Shown piece by piece: positions 51,029-59,484 of a stretch of DNA of 61,847 bases. The notes under the pieces are model-generated. The model did not search any database and was not told where the DNA came from. It worked only from the letters and a program-made list of their open reading frames with translations. The DNA is from an uncultured bacterium (GTDB lineage Bacteria > Cyanobacteriota > Vampirovibrionia > Gastranaerophilales > Gastranaerophilaceae): positions 1 through 61,847 of the forward strand of contig CABRZP010000012.1 of assembly GCA_902475545.1 (NCBI GenBank). Direction: 5' to 3'. Position 1 is the first letter of the stretch. The number at the start of each line of letters is the position of its first letter. The position numbers were made by a program, and so were the translations under genes.

Positions 51029-51207
51029 TATGGCTCCTTAATTATCCTATTGCTTATTAAAAATTATATTAATATTATAACAGGTCCGACAAGCTTTTGC
51101 AATAAAACACTCAACAAAATCGCTTAGAGAATTTGACCATATAGCTTGAAATCATATCAAAAATATGTTACAATTGTGAAGAAATTTGAAATATGAGGTT
51201 TACAACT

Positions 51208-51537
51208 ATGAGTAAAAACAAAACATTTATGTTCTCAATGGGCTTAATTGCCGGTGTTGTAGGAGGTATCGTAGCAGGAGTTCTTTATGCCCCAAAACCA
51301 GGTGAAGAATCAAGAAAAGAACTAGCAGATGCCGCTTGCGATTTGTACGAAAAACACGCACCACAAATAGCTGAAGCAAAAAAACAAGCTTTAGAATCTG
51401 TAGATTTAATGAAATATAAAATGGAAAGACAATTCAGAAAATTAAACAATTCAGTTAAATCTAAAAAAATGCAAAAAGCTAAAGAATTAGAAGATTCTGA
51501 AGCTCATACAAATAATGATAACGAATTTGATTATTAA
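51208..51537 (+). CDS. YtxH-domain protein
   Basis: 109 aa from the ATG at 51208 (GAGG upstream); an in-frame ATG lies five codons earlier. The YtxH signature is a Gly-rich membrane helix followed by LYAPKPGEESRKEL. An amphipathic helical, charged tail follows. Homologues are general-stress proteins of unknown function. It is the first of three small membrane-protein genes. Confidence 0.83.
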   Translation: MSKNKTFMFSMGLIAGVVGGIVAGVLYAPKPGEESRKELADAACDLYEKHAPQIAEAKKQALESVDLMKYKMERQFRKLNNSVKSKKMQKAKELEDSEAHTNNDNEFDY

Positions 51538-51560
51538 TAAAAATAGAAAAGGATAAAAAA

Positions 51561-51929
51561 ATGAGCATTGAATTATCTCAAGTAGTACTAAATCATGGTT
51601 TAACATTTTTAGCAGTTTCAACAGGTGTTGTTGTAATTGTTATCGCAGTATATTTAGTAAAATTATTAAAAGACTTATCTGTACTTGCAAAAAATGTTAA
51701 TGAGACATCTATATTAATGAATACTGAATTAAAACCAACCCTAAAAGAATTAAGCGAAACAATGCGTTCTATTAATTCTTTAGTACAAAGTACAGACGAA
51801 GGTGTTGGAAACGTTAAAACAAGTATTGAAAATGCATTTACCAAAACTAAATCATTATCAGAAAGTGTTTTAGGCGGATTTATTAAAGGATTTACTACAA
51901 TTTATTCATTGTTCAATAGAAAAAAGTAG
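51561..51929 (+). CDS. DUF948-domain protein
   Basis: 122 aa. One membrane helix (about 12-33) then the DUF948 pattern of heptad-like LKELSETMRSINSLV and VKTSIENAF. DUF948 and YtxH genes are often adjacent in other bacteria. The gap to the first YtxH gene is 23 bp. Confidence 0.82.
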   Translation: MSIELSQVVLNHGLTFLAVSTGVVVIVIAVYLVKLLKDLSVLAKNVNETSILMNTELKPTLKELSETMRSINSLVQSTDEGVGNVKTSIENAFTKTKSLSESVLGGFIKGFTTIYSLFNRKK

Positions 51930-51998
51930 ACTTTTGGAGAATAAATTTCCGGTCACAGTATTTTACAATATGTAAGAAAACAAAGGAGAAATAAAATT

Positions 51999-52313
51999 AT
52001 GTCATCAGTATCTAAATTTATAGCAGGTTTTGTAGTTGGCGGAGCTATCGGAGCTATTGCAGGAATATTATTAGCTCCAAAATCAGGAGAAGAAACAAGA
52101 AGACTTCTATCTGAATCTGCTCAAGATATGGCTAGACGTGCCGATGAAACTGCTAAACAAATTCAATCTAAAGCAGATGACGCCGTTTCAGATTTACAAA
52201 AAAAAGGTGAAGAAATCAAAGGCAAAATCCAAGATTTAATGGCAAAACAAAAAGATTCTAAACCTGAAAACAGCGAAGAAAAAGAAACAAAAGAAGACAA
52301 AACTGAAGCTTAA
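51999..52313 (+). CDS. YtxH-domain protein, second copy
   Basis: 104 aa. Gly-rich helix (FIAGFVVGGAIGAIAGILL), then LAPKSGEETRRLL, the YtxH signature shared with the copy at 51208. A Lys/Glu-rich amphipathic tail ends in a strongly charged segment. AAGGAG lies upstream. Followed by a terminator. Confidence 0.85.
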   Translation: MSSVSKFIAGFVVGGAIGAIAGILLAPKSGEETRRLLSESAQDMARRADETAKQIQSKADDAVSDLQKKGEEIKGKIQDLMAKQKDSKPENSEEKETKEDKTEA

Positions 52314-52335
52314 GATTAAACTTAATATTTTCTAA

Positions 52336-52365
52336 AAAAAGGATCGGTTATACCGATCCTTTTTT
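52336..52365. terminator. terminator after YtxH cluster
   Basis: GGATCGG and CCGATCC (with flanking A and T runs) form a 12-bp stem; T-run on the plus strand. Confidence 0.88.
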
Positions 52366-52469
52366 AGTCTAATGCTTATATAGTATATATTACCAAACAG
52401 ACTTGAAAAATTTTTAATACCGTATAAAATTAATTTATAAAAATAAAGATAATATAGGTAGAAATATAT

Positions 52470-54683
52470 ATGATACAAAGTGAATATTTTGATAAGGCGA
52501 GAGACTTCTTTACTTCGTCTAAAGTTGTAAAGTTTTGCTATTTAATGGCTTTTACTGTTTTAATAACAACAATTATATCATCTCAAAATTTCTTTTTCCA
52601 AAGTATTATTGAAAATGGAATCAGCAAAAGAGATATTGTTGCTCAAAAAACTCTAACCGTTGAAGATGTAAAACGTACAGAACAGCACAAAAGAGAAGTT
52701 GCTCAAAAAGTTGAACCTATATTAGTTCCGGCAGAAGACGATTTCATCAAATCAAATTTAGATACAATTCAGAATGCAATCATTCAAATTCGTAAAAAAA
52801 ATACTAGCGAAAAAGAGAAAATAGAAGAACTCAATATTCTATTTGATTTATCAGATAATCCTAAACGTGATTTCATAATCAACTTCTTGCTAAATGTTGA
52901 CGAACCAAGTCTAAGGGAAGCATTTGACAAAGCTTCAATATCATTAGTAAATATTTTACAAAAAGGTATTACTGAAAAAGATTACGAAAAAGATAATATA
53001 AAAATACTTATTCAAAATAATTTGGTTAACAATGTTTCAAAACGACAAGTATCAGTTATTACAGCAATTTTAGAACAGGTAATCGTACCAAACCTTGTAG
53101 TGGATGATGCTGCAACCGATATTGCCAGAATGAATGCACAGGATTCTGTAAAACCTTACAAAGTTACATTCCAAAAAGGGGAAAAAATTGTATTTGAAGG
53201 AGAACCTGTAACAAGATTAAAAAGAGACGCTCTGAGAGAAGCCGGATATAACGTTTATGAGTTGAACTGGCAGGGAATTTTATCTATTTATATTCTTGTT
53301 CTTCTCGTAACTGTAATGTTTTTGGCATATTTGAAATTCTTTGAAAAAGAATATTTGGAAGCAAGATATTTATCACTTACTGCAATGATGTGCATAATCA
53401 CTTGCCTTATTGCTGTTGTTTTACCTACAGGATCGTCGCCATATATTCTGCCAATTCCGGCACTAATTACTATTGGAACAATATTTCTAAATCAACGAAT
53501 TGCATTCCTGTTATCAACACTTATGCTTGTTATCTTAACAGTTGGAATGCAATATGACTCACAATTTTTAATAATATTTATAACACTTTCCTTAATCGGA
53601 ATGATAACAGTACCAAAAATAAGATATACCCGCAGATTTGATTTAATTAGGGTTGGTTTCCATCTTGGAATTGCAGGTGTTTTAATTATGATGAGTCTTT
53701 ACTTCATTGATAAATGCCTTATTGATGTTAGCAACACTTTAATATTTAAAAACTGCGTTATTATATTTGCAAATGGTATTATCAGTTCAATTGCAGCTCT
53801 TGGACTTTCGCCATTATTAGAAAGCACATTCCATATTATTACTCCATACGGCTTAGCTGAACTGGGAGACCATAACCAACCTCTATTGAAAAGATTACAA
53901 ATGGAAGCTCCCGGAACATATCACCACAGCTTGATGGTTTCAAGCCTTTGTGAAGCTGCTGCAGAAGCTATTGGGGCTAACCCAATACTAGCAAGAGTTG
54001 GAGCATTCTATCACGATATCGGAAAACTAAAACGACCGTTATTCTTTGTTGAAAACCAATCATATTTTAGCATTGAAAACCCACATAATACACTTAATCC
54101 AAGATTGAGTAAAATGGTTATCACTGCACACCCTAAAGATGGTGTTGACCTGGCAAAAGAATATGGTTTACCGTCAATTATAAATGACTTTATCCTTCAA
54201 CACCATGGCGAAGGTATTGCAAAATATTTCTACAATCAAGCCGTGCAGGAAGAAGGCATTGAAAATGTAAAAGAAGAACAATTCCGTTATACAGGTCCAA
54301 AACCTAACAGAAAAGAAACTGCAATTCTAATGATTGCAGATGCCGTAGAATCAGCAGTCAGAGCCATGAAAGGGGCTACAGCTGATGAAATCGAAAATAT
54401 TATAGATAAAATTATTGTAGAAAGGCTTAACGATGGTCAACTTGCAGATAGTCCTCTAACTTTAAAAGATATTAAAATTATTGCAGCAACATTCAGTAGA
54501 ATACTCAGAGGTATGCAGCATAATAGAATTAAATATCAGGAAAATATTGCTGAAGAATTTGCAAAAAATAAAATAGAACTTCCAAGTAAGGCACTTGATG
54601 AAGATCTTGAAAATAAAATCAAAGAATTAGAAGAACAAAAAAATAAAAACAGCTGGAATAACGAAGAAAACAAAGATTTATGA
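52470..54683 (+). CDS. pgpH: PgpH-like membrane HD phosphodiesterase
   Basis: 737 aa. An N-terminal extracytoplasmic 7TMR-HDED domain, a set of seven helices (about 270-460), and a cytoplasmic HD domain with YHHSLMVSSLCEAAAEAIG, FYHDIGKLKRP and HHGEG. This is the layout of PgpH, which hydrolyses the second messenger c-di-AMP. Its presence suggests c-di-AMP signalling, although no DacA-type cyclase is in the window. It overlaps ybeY by 4 bp. Confidence 0.92.
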   Translation: MIQSEYFDKARDFFTSSKVVKFCYLMAFTVLITTIISSQNFFFQSIIENGISKRDIVAQKTLTVEDVKRTEQHKREVAQKVEPILVPAEDDFIKSNLDTIQNAIIQIRKKNTSEKEKIEELNILFDLSDNPKRDFIINFLLNVDEPSLREAFDKASISLVNILQKGITEKDYEKDNIKILIQNNLVNNVSKRQVSVITAILEQVIVPNLVVDDAATDIARMNAQDSVKPYKVTFQKGEKIVFEGEPVTRLKRDALREAGYNVYELNWQGILSIYILVLLVTVMFLAYLKFFEKEYLEARYLSLTAMMCIITCLIAVVLPTGSSPYILPIPALITIGTIFLNQRIAFLLSTLMLVILTVGMQYDSQFLIIFITLSLIGMITVPKIRYTRRFDLIRVGFHLGIAGVLIMMSLYFIDKCLIDVSNTLIFKNCVIIFANGIISSIAALGLSPLLESTFHIITPYGLAELGDHNQPLLKRLQMEAPGTYHHSLMVSSLCEAAAEAIGANPILARVGAFYHDIGKLKRPLFFVENQSYFSIENPHNTLNPRLSKMVITAHPKDGVDLAKEYGLPSIINDFILQHHGEGIAKYFYNQAVQEEGIENVKEEQFRYTGPKPNRKETAILMIADAVESAVRAMKGATADEIENIIDKIIVERLNDGQLADSPLTLKDIKIIAATFSRILRGMQHNRIKYQENIAEEFAKNKIELPSKALDEDLENKIKELEEQKNKNSWNNEENKDL

Positions 54684-55198
54684 TCAATTTAAATTTATCA
54701 AGTGAAAATAATTATGAACAATGGGAACTAGATGAAAAAGAAGTTCTTGAAAATGCTAACAAAATATTCAACTATTATATGCAATTGCCGGAAATTGCTG
54801 AGAATTGCTGTTTAAAAAAGTTTGAATACAAGACAATAGCTTTTGATTTCCTTTTTTGCGACAGCAAAATGACTCATGAAATAAATCGGGATTACAGAAA
54901 TAAAGATTATCCCGCAGATATAATAACATTTGCAGTATTTGCAGATTCACCTGATGAAGAAAGATTTGTTCTTGATATGGAAATTAATTTAGGAGAGGTT
55001 ATAATATCATTAGATAAAATTATTGACGAAGCCGCCAATAAAAATATCGCTAGGGAAACAGAATTAAATTTCCTTATAAGCCATGGTATTTTACATCTCT
55101 TGGGATTTGACCACCAGACTGAGGAAGAATTTAATTTTGTTGTTTCTCACCAGAAGGAAGCATTAAAAAGTATAGGAATAGTGTATGACAAAATATAA
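54680..55198 (+). CDS. ybeY: endoribonuclease YbeY
   Basis: 172 aa, slightly longer than typical. The zinc site HGILHLLGFDH (H-x3-H-x5-H) and the DIITFAVF and DMEINLGEVIIS segments identify the rRNA maturation/late ribosome quality-control RNase. It overlaps pgpH (ATGA) and dgkA by 14 bp. Confidence 0.95.
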   Translation: MINLNLSSENNYEQWELDEKEVLENANKIFNYYMQLPEIAENCCLKKFEYKTIAFDFLFCDSKMTHEINRDYRNKDYPADIITFAVFADSPDEERFVLDMEINLGEVIISLDKIIDEAANKNIARETELNFLISHGILHLLGFDHQTEEEFNFVVSHQKEALKSIGIVYDKI

Positions 55199-55568
55199 AA
55201 AACAAAGTTTTAGCAGTACATTTAAAAATGCAAGAAAAGGAATGCGTTTAACAATAAAAAGTGAAAGAAATGTTAGAATTCACCTGTTAACAGCAACACT
55301 TGTACTTATAACTGCATACTGCTTAAGCTTTTCAATCACAAAATTTTGTATATTATTTCTCACAATCGCTGCAGTAATTTCTGCGGAAATGTTCAATTCC
55401 GCAATAGAATTTGCTTTGGACTCGATTTACCACAATAAATATTCCAGAATGGTTGGAATGGCAAAAGATATAGCTGCAGGAGCAGTAATGGTTGTAACTA
55501 TTGTTGCAGTTATGATTGGAGTATTATTATTTGCACCCCCTATAATTGAGTTAATTGTTACAAAATAA
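55185..55568 (+). CDS. dgkA: diacylglycerol/undecaprenol kinase
   Basis: 127 aa with three membrane helices. The catalytic signature is SAEMFNSAIEFALD, preceded by the NVRIHLLTA segment of Gram-positive-type DgkA/UdpK. It probably phosphorylates undecaprenol for cell wall synthesis. It is cotranscribed with pgpH and ybeY, the same order as in many Firmicutes and Cyanobacteria. Confidence 0.92.
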   Translation: MTKYKKQSFSSTFKNARKGMRLTIKSERNVRIHLLTATLVLITAYCLSFSITKFCILFLTIAAVISAEMFNSAIEFALDSIYHNKYSRMVGMAKDIAAGAVMVVTIVAVMIGVLLFAPPIIELIVTK

Positions 55569-55618
55569 AAGTCCTTACCAAGTTTTGATAAGAACTTCTA
55601 TTTGAATATAAATACCAA

Positions 55619-55639
55619 CAAGGCTCGCTTATAGCCTTG
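55619..55639. terminator. hairpin after the 67-aa gene
   Basis: CAAGGCT and AGCCTTG form a perfect 7-bp stem with a 7-base loop, 16 bp after the minus-strand stop. T-run is weak, so it is a poor terminator or processing hairpin. Confidence 0.4.
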
Positions 55640-55655
55640 GGCATGACGAAAAGAC

Positions 55656-55859
55656 TTAATTATTACTTAAAACCAAACGGAATGTTGCCAGATTTTTGAT
55701 TGATAACATTGTGTGTTTGTTATGTTGTTCTTCTGAAATATCAAAAATTCTAATAATTCTTTGAATTTCTGCTAAATCTCTATATGATTCAATTTTATAA
55801 ACATTTTCAATTGGATCTGAAACTACTGACATTAATGTGTTTAATTCCTGTTCTTTCAT
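55656..55859 (-). CDS. 67-aa hypothetical protein
   Basis: Starts MKEQELNTLMSVVSD and ends TFRLVLSNN. Charged, helical, no Cys or membrane helix. A good AAGAGG site lies 12 bases before the ATG. Its promoter carries the second copy of the 37-bp element (55884-55920). No sequence similarity beyond composition to the 58-aa protein at 20397. Not recognised. Confidence 0.62.
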   Translation of the reverse strand: MKEQELNTLMSVVSDPIENVYKIESYRDLAEIQRIIRIFDISEEQHNKHTMLSIKNLATFRLVLSNN

Positions 55860-55883
55860 TTAAGTATTATCCTCTTTCCTATA

Positions 55884-55920
55884 TACATTTATATAAAGTA
55901 TTTTTTTTATCGAGAATTGC
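55884..55920 (-). promoter_or_regulatory. 37-bp conserved promoter element, copy 2
   Basis: Minus strand: GCAATT at the 5' end (55920), then variable bases, AAAAATACTTTATATA, one base and ATGTA (ending 55884). Same length and phasing as copies at 20593 and 56921. The element ends 24 bp before the 67-aa gene start. Confidence 0.6.
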
Positions 55921-55967
55921 TTTTTAGATGAGATTTTGTTTAACAAAAGTTAACACATTAAAGATTA

Positions 55968-56001
55968 ATAAAACAAGGGCGGTCAGAAATACCAACCACC
56001 C
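55968..56001 (-). terminator. terminator of surE
   Basis: On the minus strand GGGTGGT pairs with ACCGCCC (one G-U pair) across an 11-base loop, followed by TTGTTTTATT. It lies 25 bp after the surE stop. Confidence 0.6.
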
Positions 56002-56025
56002 CTTTTGTTAAGAACAAATATTTAA

Positions 56026-56817
56026 TTAAAACCACTCACAAGAACCTGTTTTACACAAAATATTATCTAAATCTTCTATCGTTTCCGTTTTAGTCATTTC
56101 ATAAGTTACAGGAGTTATAGAAATTTTATTATTTTTTACAGCAGCAATATCAGTCGGAGCATCTACCGGCTCATTAATAAGCTCACCTGCCATCCAGTAA
56201 TAAGTCTTACCACGCGGATCAACTCTTTTTTCATAAGCATCAGTGAACATTTTACGTCCCAATTCAGTTATAGCGACACCAGCAATATCATCAGCATCTA
56301 ACAACGGAACATTTACATTCAAAATACTTTTTTTAGGGAATTTGAATTCTTTTATCTTATTTAAAAGCGATAAAGTAAACTGTGCTGACAATTTAAAATC
56401 ATCATAATCCGCATTCATACTTGCCAGAGAAACAGCAATACTCGGGACACCTAACATTGCACCTTCCATTGCACAACTTACAGTACCGGAGTATAAAATA
56501 TCCGCACCTAAGTTCGGACCGTGATTGATACCTGAAATAACAAAATCGGGCTGTTCTTCTTTAGACAAAATTGCATTTATACCAATTTTGACACAATCTC
56601 CCGGAGTTCCTGTTGTTACCCAAGTTCGAGTTGCTCCATTTCTTGCATCCAATTCTTCAACCCGTAACGGAGTATGTAAGGTTAAAGAATGCCCGGCGGC
56701 ACTACGCTCCCTATCAGGTGCAATCACATAAACATTATGTTCTGTAGACAATGCTTCAGTAAGAGCTCTTATACCATTTGCAGCTATTCCGTCATCGTTA
56801 GAAACTAATATATTCAT
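56026..56817 (-). CDS. surE: 5'/3'-nucleotidase SurE
   Basis: 263 aa metal-dependent nucleotidase/exopolyphosphatase. The N-terminal MNILVSNDDGIAANGIRAL metal site, VIAPDRERSAAGHSLTL, GTPGDCVKIG, SGINHGPNLGADILYSGTV and the C-terminal region are present. GGGAGG lies upstream. Isolated by intergenic RNA candidate. Confidence 0.95.
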   Translation of the reverse strand: MNILVSNDDGIAANGIRALTEALSTEHNVYVIAPDRERSAAGHSLTLHTPLRVEELDARNGATRTWVTTGTPGDCVKIGINAILSKEEQPDFVISGINHGPNLGADILYSGTVSCAMEGAMLGVPSIAVSLASMNADYDDFKLSAQFTLSLLNKIKEFKFPKKSILNVNVPLLDADDIAGVAITELGRKMFTDAYEKRVDPRGKTYYWMAGELINEPVDAPTDIAAVKNNKISITPVTYEMTKTETIEDLDNILCKTGSCEWF

Positions 56818-56920
56818 ACTCTAAAAGTCCTCCCTAGTATACTTTCAGTATATTCCAGAAAAAAGATTTTGACAGAATGTTAACAATTGTAAATTATCTC
56901 CAAATTAAAGAAAAATTATA

Positions 56921-56957
56921 GCAATTTTATATACTAAAAATACTTTATATACATGTA
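56921..56957 (+). promoter_or_regulatory. 37-bp conserved promoter element, copy 3
   Basis: Plus strand: GCAATT at 56921, AAAAATACTTTATATA ending at 56951 and ATGTA ending 56957. Same length and phasing as the two minus-strand copies. Here no protein gene follows; a terminator-ended RNA does. Confidence 0.6.
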
Positions 56958-56959
56958 AA

Positions 56960-57079
56960 CACGAGGAAGTAGCTTAATTGAGGAATCACACAAAACTTTA
57001 AGCACACACTTCACACTTCACTATTACGAGGAATTGTAAAAAAATTCCAAGGGCCTTTATTATAAAGGTCCTTTTTTTT
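56960..57079 (+). ncRNA. orphan small RNA downstream of 37-bp element
   Basis: Between the minus-strand surE and mscL genes a plus-strand unit runs from the 37-bp element to a strong terminator: GGGCCTTTA (57051-57059) pairing with TAAAGGTCC (one G-U pair), then eight T (57072-57079). An internal hairpin GGAATT/AATTCC lies at 57030-57048. The middle is ACUUCACACUUCAC-like and unpaired. Open frames are under 10 codons. About 110-120 nt. Confidence 0.58.
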
Positions 57080-57089
57080 GTAGTTAGTG

Positions 57090-57569
57090 CTAGATTTCAG
57101 AAGTACAATTAGGACATCTTGTAGCCCTGATATCTATAGTAGTAAAACATTTAGGACAAGCTTTTGTTGTATCTTCTTCTTCTTTTTCGCAATCTTTCAA
57201 AGCCACAGCCTTCAATTTATTTATAAATTTAATCAATAAAAATACAGCAAACGCAACTAATATAAAACTTATTATAGTATTGATAAATACACCGTAATTA
57301 ATTGTTACAGCACCAGCAGCTTTAGCGGCTTCTAATGACGGATAATTTAGAATTTCGCCTTTTGAATTTGGAAGAGACAGATACAAATTAGTAAAGTCCA
57401 CTTTTCCCATTAACCATCCTAACGGAGGCATTATGACATCTTTAACCATAGAATCTACAACTTTACCAAAGGCAGCACCAATAATTATACCGACAGCCAT
57501 ATCAATTACATTACCACGCATAGCAAAAGTTTTAAACTCTGCAAGATTTCTTTTTAAAAAATTAAACAT
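57090..57569 (-). CDS. mscL: large-conductance mechanosensitive channel
   Basis: 159 aa from ATG 57569 (GAGGAA upstream). MscL core: FKTFAMRGNVIDMAVGIIIGAAFGKVVDSMVKDVIMPPLG, second helix (about 84-104). The C-terminus ends in a zinc ribbon (CPKC...CPNC), a feature seen in a subset of MscL. Releases osmolytes at hypoosmotic shock. An upstream in-frame ATG (57602) has no ribosome binding site. Confidence 0.95.
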   Translation of the reverse strand: MFNFLKRNLAEFKTFAMRGNVIDMAVGIIIGAAFGKVVDSMVKDVIMPPLGWLMGKVDFTNLYLSLPNSKGEILNYPSLEAAKAAGAVTINYGVFINTIISFILVAFAVFLLIKFINKLKAVALKDCEKEEEDTTKACPKCFTTIDIRATRCPNCTSEI

Positions 57570-57647
57570 ATAAGATTCCTCATCATTAATTTGCATATAC
57601 AAGTTAACATCAAATGAAAACTTAAGTTATATCAACCTATACAATAC

Positions 57648-58286
57648 CTAATTGTCGGACTCTTCAGTTTTTAATAAGAAATTCTTATTAAATCCATACA
57701 AATAAACAATACCGGCTAATGACACATAGAATAACAACTCTGTAAGTTCTTCCAAAACCATATTTTCAAGAGCTTTTTCTGCATACATTCCGACACACAT
57801 ACCAAAAACCAATAATAGTACATTCCAAACCGGAAATTTTACATTTTTGATTAACTTCCATAATGTAAGATAAACCTTATTATACAAAAAATAGAATACA
57901 ACATAAGCAATATAAGCTCCGAATATAGGATGAGCGAGCCATCCGTATTTTATTTCTTTCCAACCATAAAAAGTATTCTCAACACCCGGAACAGGGAAAA
58001 ATATTGTGCGACCGCAGTTAATTTCTCTAAGGAAAAGAATACTTATCACCATAAATGCAAAGTAAAAGAATTTTCTATCACCCTTTGATTTTACCGCAAA
58101 ACAAGCACCAATACCAAGAGCAATTATCTGTAAATTTTCTAATAAACCATTTTCATACCCGAATCTTTCCGGCAGCCATAAAAGGCAAGGAATAATAAGA
58201 ATAAAATTCAATATTGCAACCCAGGTTACAGGATAACACCTAAAATCTAAATGATTTTTCAAAAAAGTAATTACAGAATCTTTCAT
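57648..58286 (-). CDS. hypothetical multi-pass membrane protein
   Basis: 212 aa with about six membrane helices. Polar motifs in or near the membrane: FGYENGLLENLQI, LREINCGRTIFFP and YAEKALENMVLEELTELLFY, including conserved-looking Glu/Arg/Cys. ATG at 58286 chosen because GGGAG lies 7 bases upstream. Not recognised; likely a lineage-common inner membrane protein. Confidence 0.72.
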   Translation of the reverse strand: MKDSVITFLKNHLDFRCYPVTWVAILNFILIIPCLLWLPERFGYENGLLENLQIIALGIGACFAVKSKGDRKFFYFAFMVISILFLREINCGRTIFFPVPGVENTFYGWKEIKYGWLAHPIFGAYIAYVVFYFLYNKVYLTLWKLIKNVKFPVWNVLLLVFGMCVGMYAEKALENMVLEELTELLFYVSLAGIVYLYGFNKNFLLKTEESDN

Positions 58287-58381
58287 ACACAATCTCCCAA
58301 AACTATTACACTTATCTTATTGTTTACAAACACATAAGTCAAGCAAAAATTAAATATATTTTGAGAGATTTAAAATTATGA

Positions 58382-59041
58382 TTACGAATTGAATCCGAGT
58401 AGGATTTTAGAAGAGGTTAACAATAAGCCAACCGCCCATTTGGCAATAATAATACCACCTAAAATTCCTATTACCGGATCTAAAAATACCCATCCAAAAT
58501 ATTTCCCTAATAGTAATGCACCAATTGCCAGAATAGAAGTTAAGGCATCAGCTAAAATATGAAGATATGCCGCTTTATAATTTAGATTTTCTTCATCATC
58601 ATTCTGGTCATCATGGTGTTTTCCCAAATGACAAGAATGATTATGGTGATGATGTTTACCGCCCATAACAAGAACACAAATCAAATTTATAACAAGCCCG
58701 ATAACTGCAACTAATACAGCTTCACCAAACGATATACTTAAGGGTTTGAAAAAACGTTCAACAGATTCCCAAATAATTGCCATAGATGTAAAACCTAATA
58801 AAATAGCACTCGTATACCCTCCCAATGCATTAAATTTTTCAGTTTTATCCTGATACTTAACTGCAAAGACACAAATAATAAAAGTTATACCCAATGCAAG
58901 AGCGTGAGTTCCCATATGAAACCCATCCGCAGTAAGAGCCATAGAATGAGTAATAATCCCATAATATATCTCAGCAATCATTGTAATTATAGTAATAACG
59001 ATAACCAAAAGTGTTTTATTTTTTAATAAAGTGTTATCCAT
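58382..59041 (-). CDS. DmeF-like cation diffusion facilitator
   Basis: 219 aa, six membrane helices. Metal sites: ADGFHMGTH in helix 2 and HILADALTS in helix 5. A His-rich loop (KHHHHNHSCHLGKHHDD) between helices 4 and 5 is characteristic of DmeF/ZitB-type exporters. The protein stops after helix 6 with no cytoplasmic C-terminal domain. It is cotranscribed with a CsoR/RcnR-family sensor (36-bp gap), matching the DmeRF arrangement for Co/Ni. Confidence 0.87.
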   Translation of the reverse strand: MDNTLLKNKTLLVIVITIITMIAEIYYGIITHSMALTADGFHMGTHALALGITFIICVFAVKYQDKTEKFNALGGYTSAILLGFTSMAIIWESVERFFKPLSISFGEAVLVAVIGLVINLICVLVMGGKHHHHNHSCHLGKHHDDQNDDEENLNYKAAYLHILADALTSILAIGALLLGKYFGWVFLDPVIGILGGIIIAKWAVGLLLTSSKILLGFNS

Positions 59042-59077
59042 AATCCCATTGTCCTTTCTGATATCTGAATTTGAGAA

Positions 59078-59356
59078 TTATCGCAGTTTTTCAATATGCT
59101 GAACCAATTCCTCAATAATTTCCTCGCTATGTTTATTATTTTTTAATGCATCTACAACACAATGTTCCAAATGTCCCTTAACAACCTGAGACCAAACACC
59201 TTTTACCGCAGATTGAACTGCCAGAAGCTGATTTAAAACATCAATACAATCCCGATTATCCTGAATCATTTTATTTATTCCATTAATCTGTCCGGAAATT
59301 CTATTTAACCTTGTTCCTATTCGTTTTTTATCTTCTTCTGAATAACAATGAACCAT
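59078..59356 (-). CDS. CsoR/RcnR/DmeR-family metal-sensing repressor
   Basis: 92 aa. Four-helix repressor with RIGTRLNRISGQINGI and ligand residues His3, Cys37 (NRDC), His62 and Cys66 (GHLEHC). His3 recalls Ni/Co sensors (RcnR/DmeR); Cys66 recalls Cu sensors (CsoR). AAGGAG lies upstream. Pairing with a CDF exporter favours Co/Ni/Zn sensing. Likely autoregulated. Confidence 0.88.
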   Translation of the reverse strand: MVHCYSEEDKKRIGTRLNRISGQINGINKMIQDNRDCIDVLNQLLAVQSAVKGVWSQVVKGHLEHCVVDALKNNKHSEEIIEELVQHIEKLR

Positions 59357-59368
59357 ACTTGACTCCTT

Positions 59369-59398
59369 ATATACTATATACCTGTATACCCTATTATA
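59369..59398. promoter_or_regulatory. candidate operator of dmeR-like gene
   Basis: TATATACCTGTATACC (59375-59390) contains TATA boxes flanking CCTG and the palindrome GTATAC, within the leader/promoter of the sensor gene. Plausible metal-sensor operator. Confidence 0.35.
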
Positions 59399-59484
59399 AC
59401 ATTTTTAAAAATGTATTTCAACCCCACCCACGAAAATTGTCTTCAAACACAATATATGATACAATTTAAGCAAAGGAGGGATGT

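Noticed and set aside
57090..57200. Zinc ribbon at the end of MscL as a novelty
   Set aside because: CPxC...CPxC tails are known in a subset of MscL proteins.
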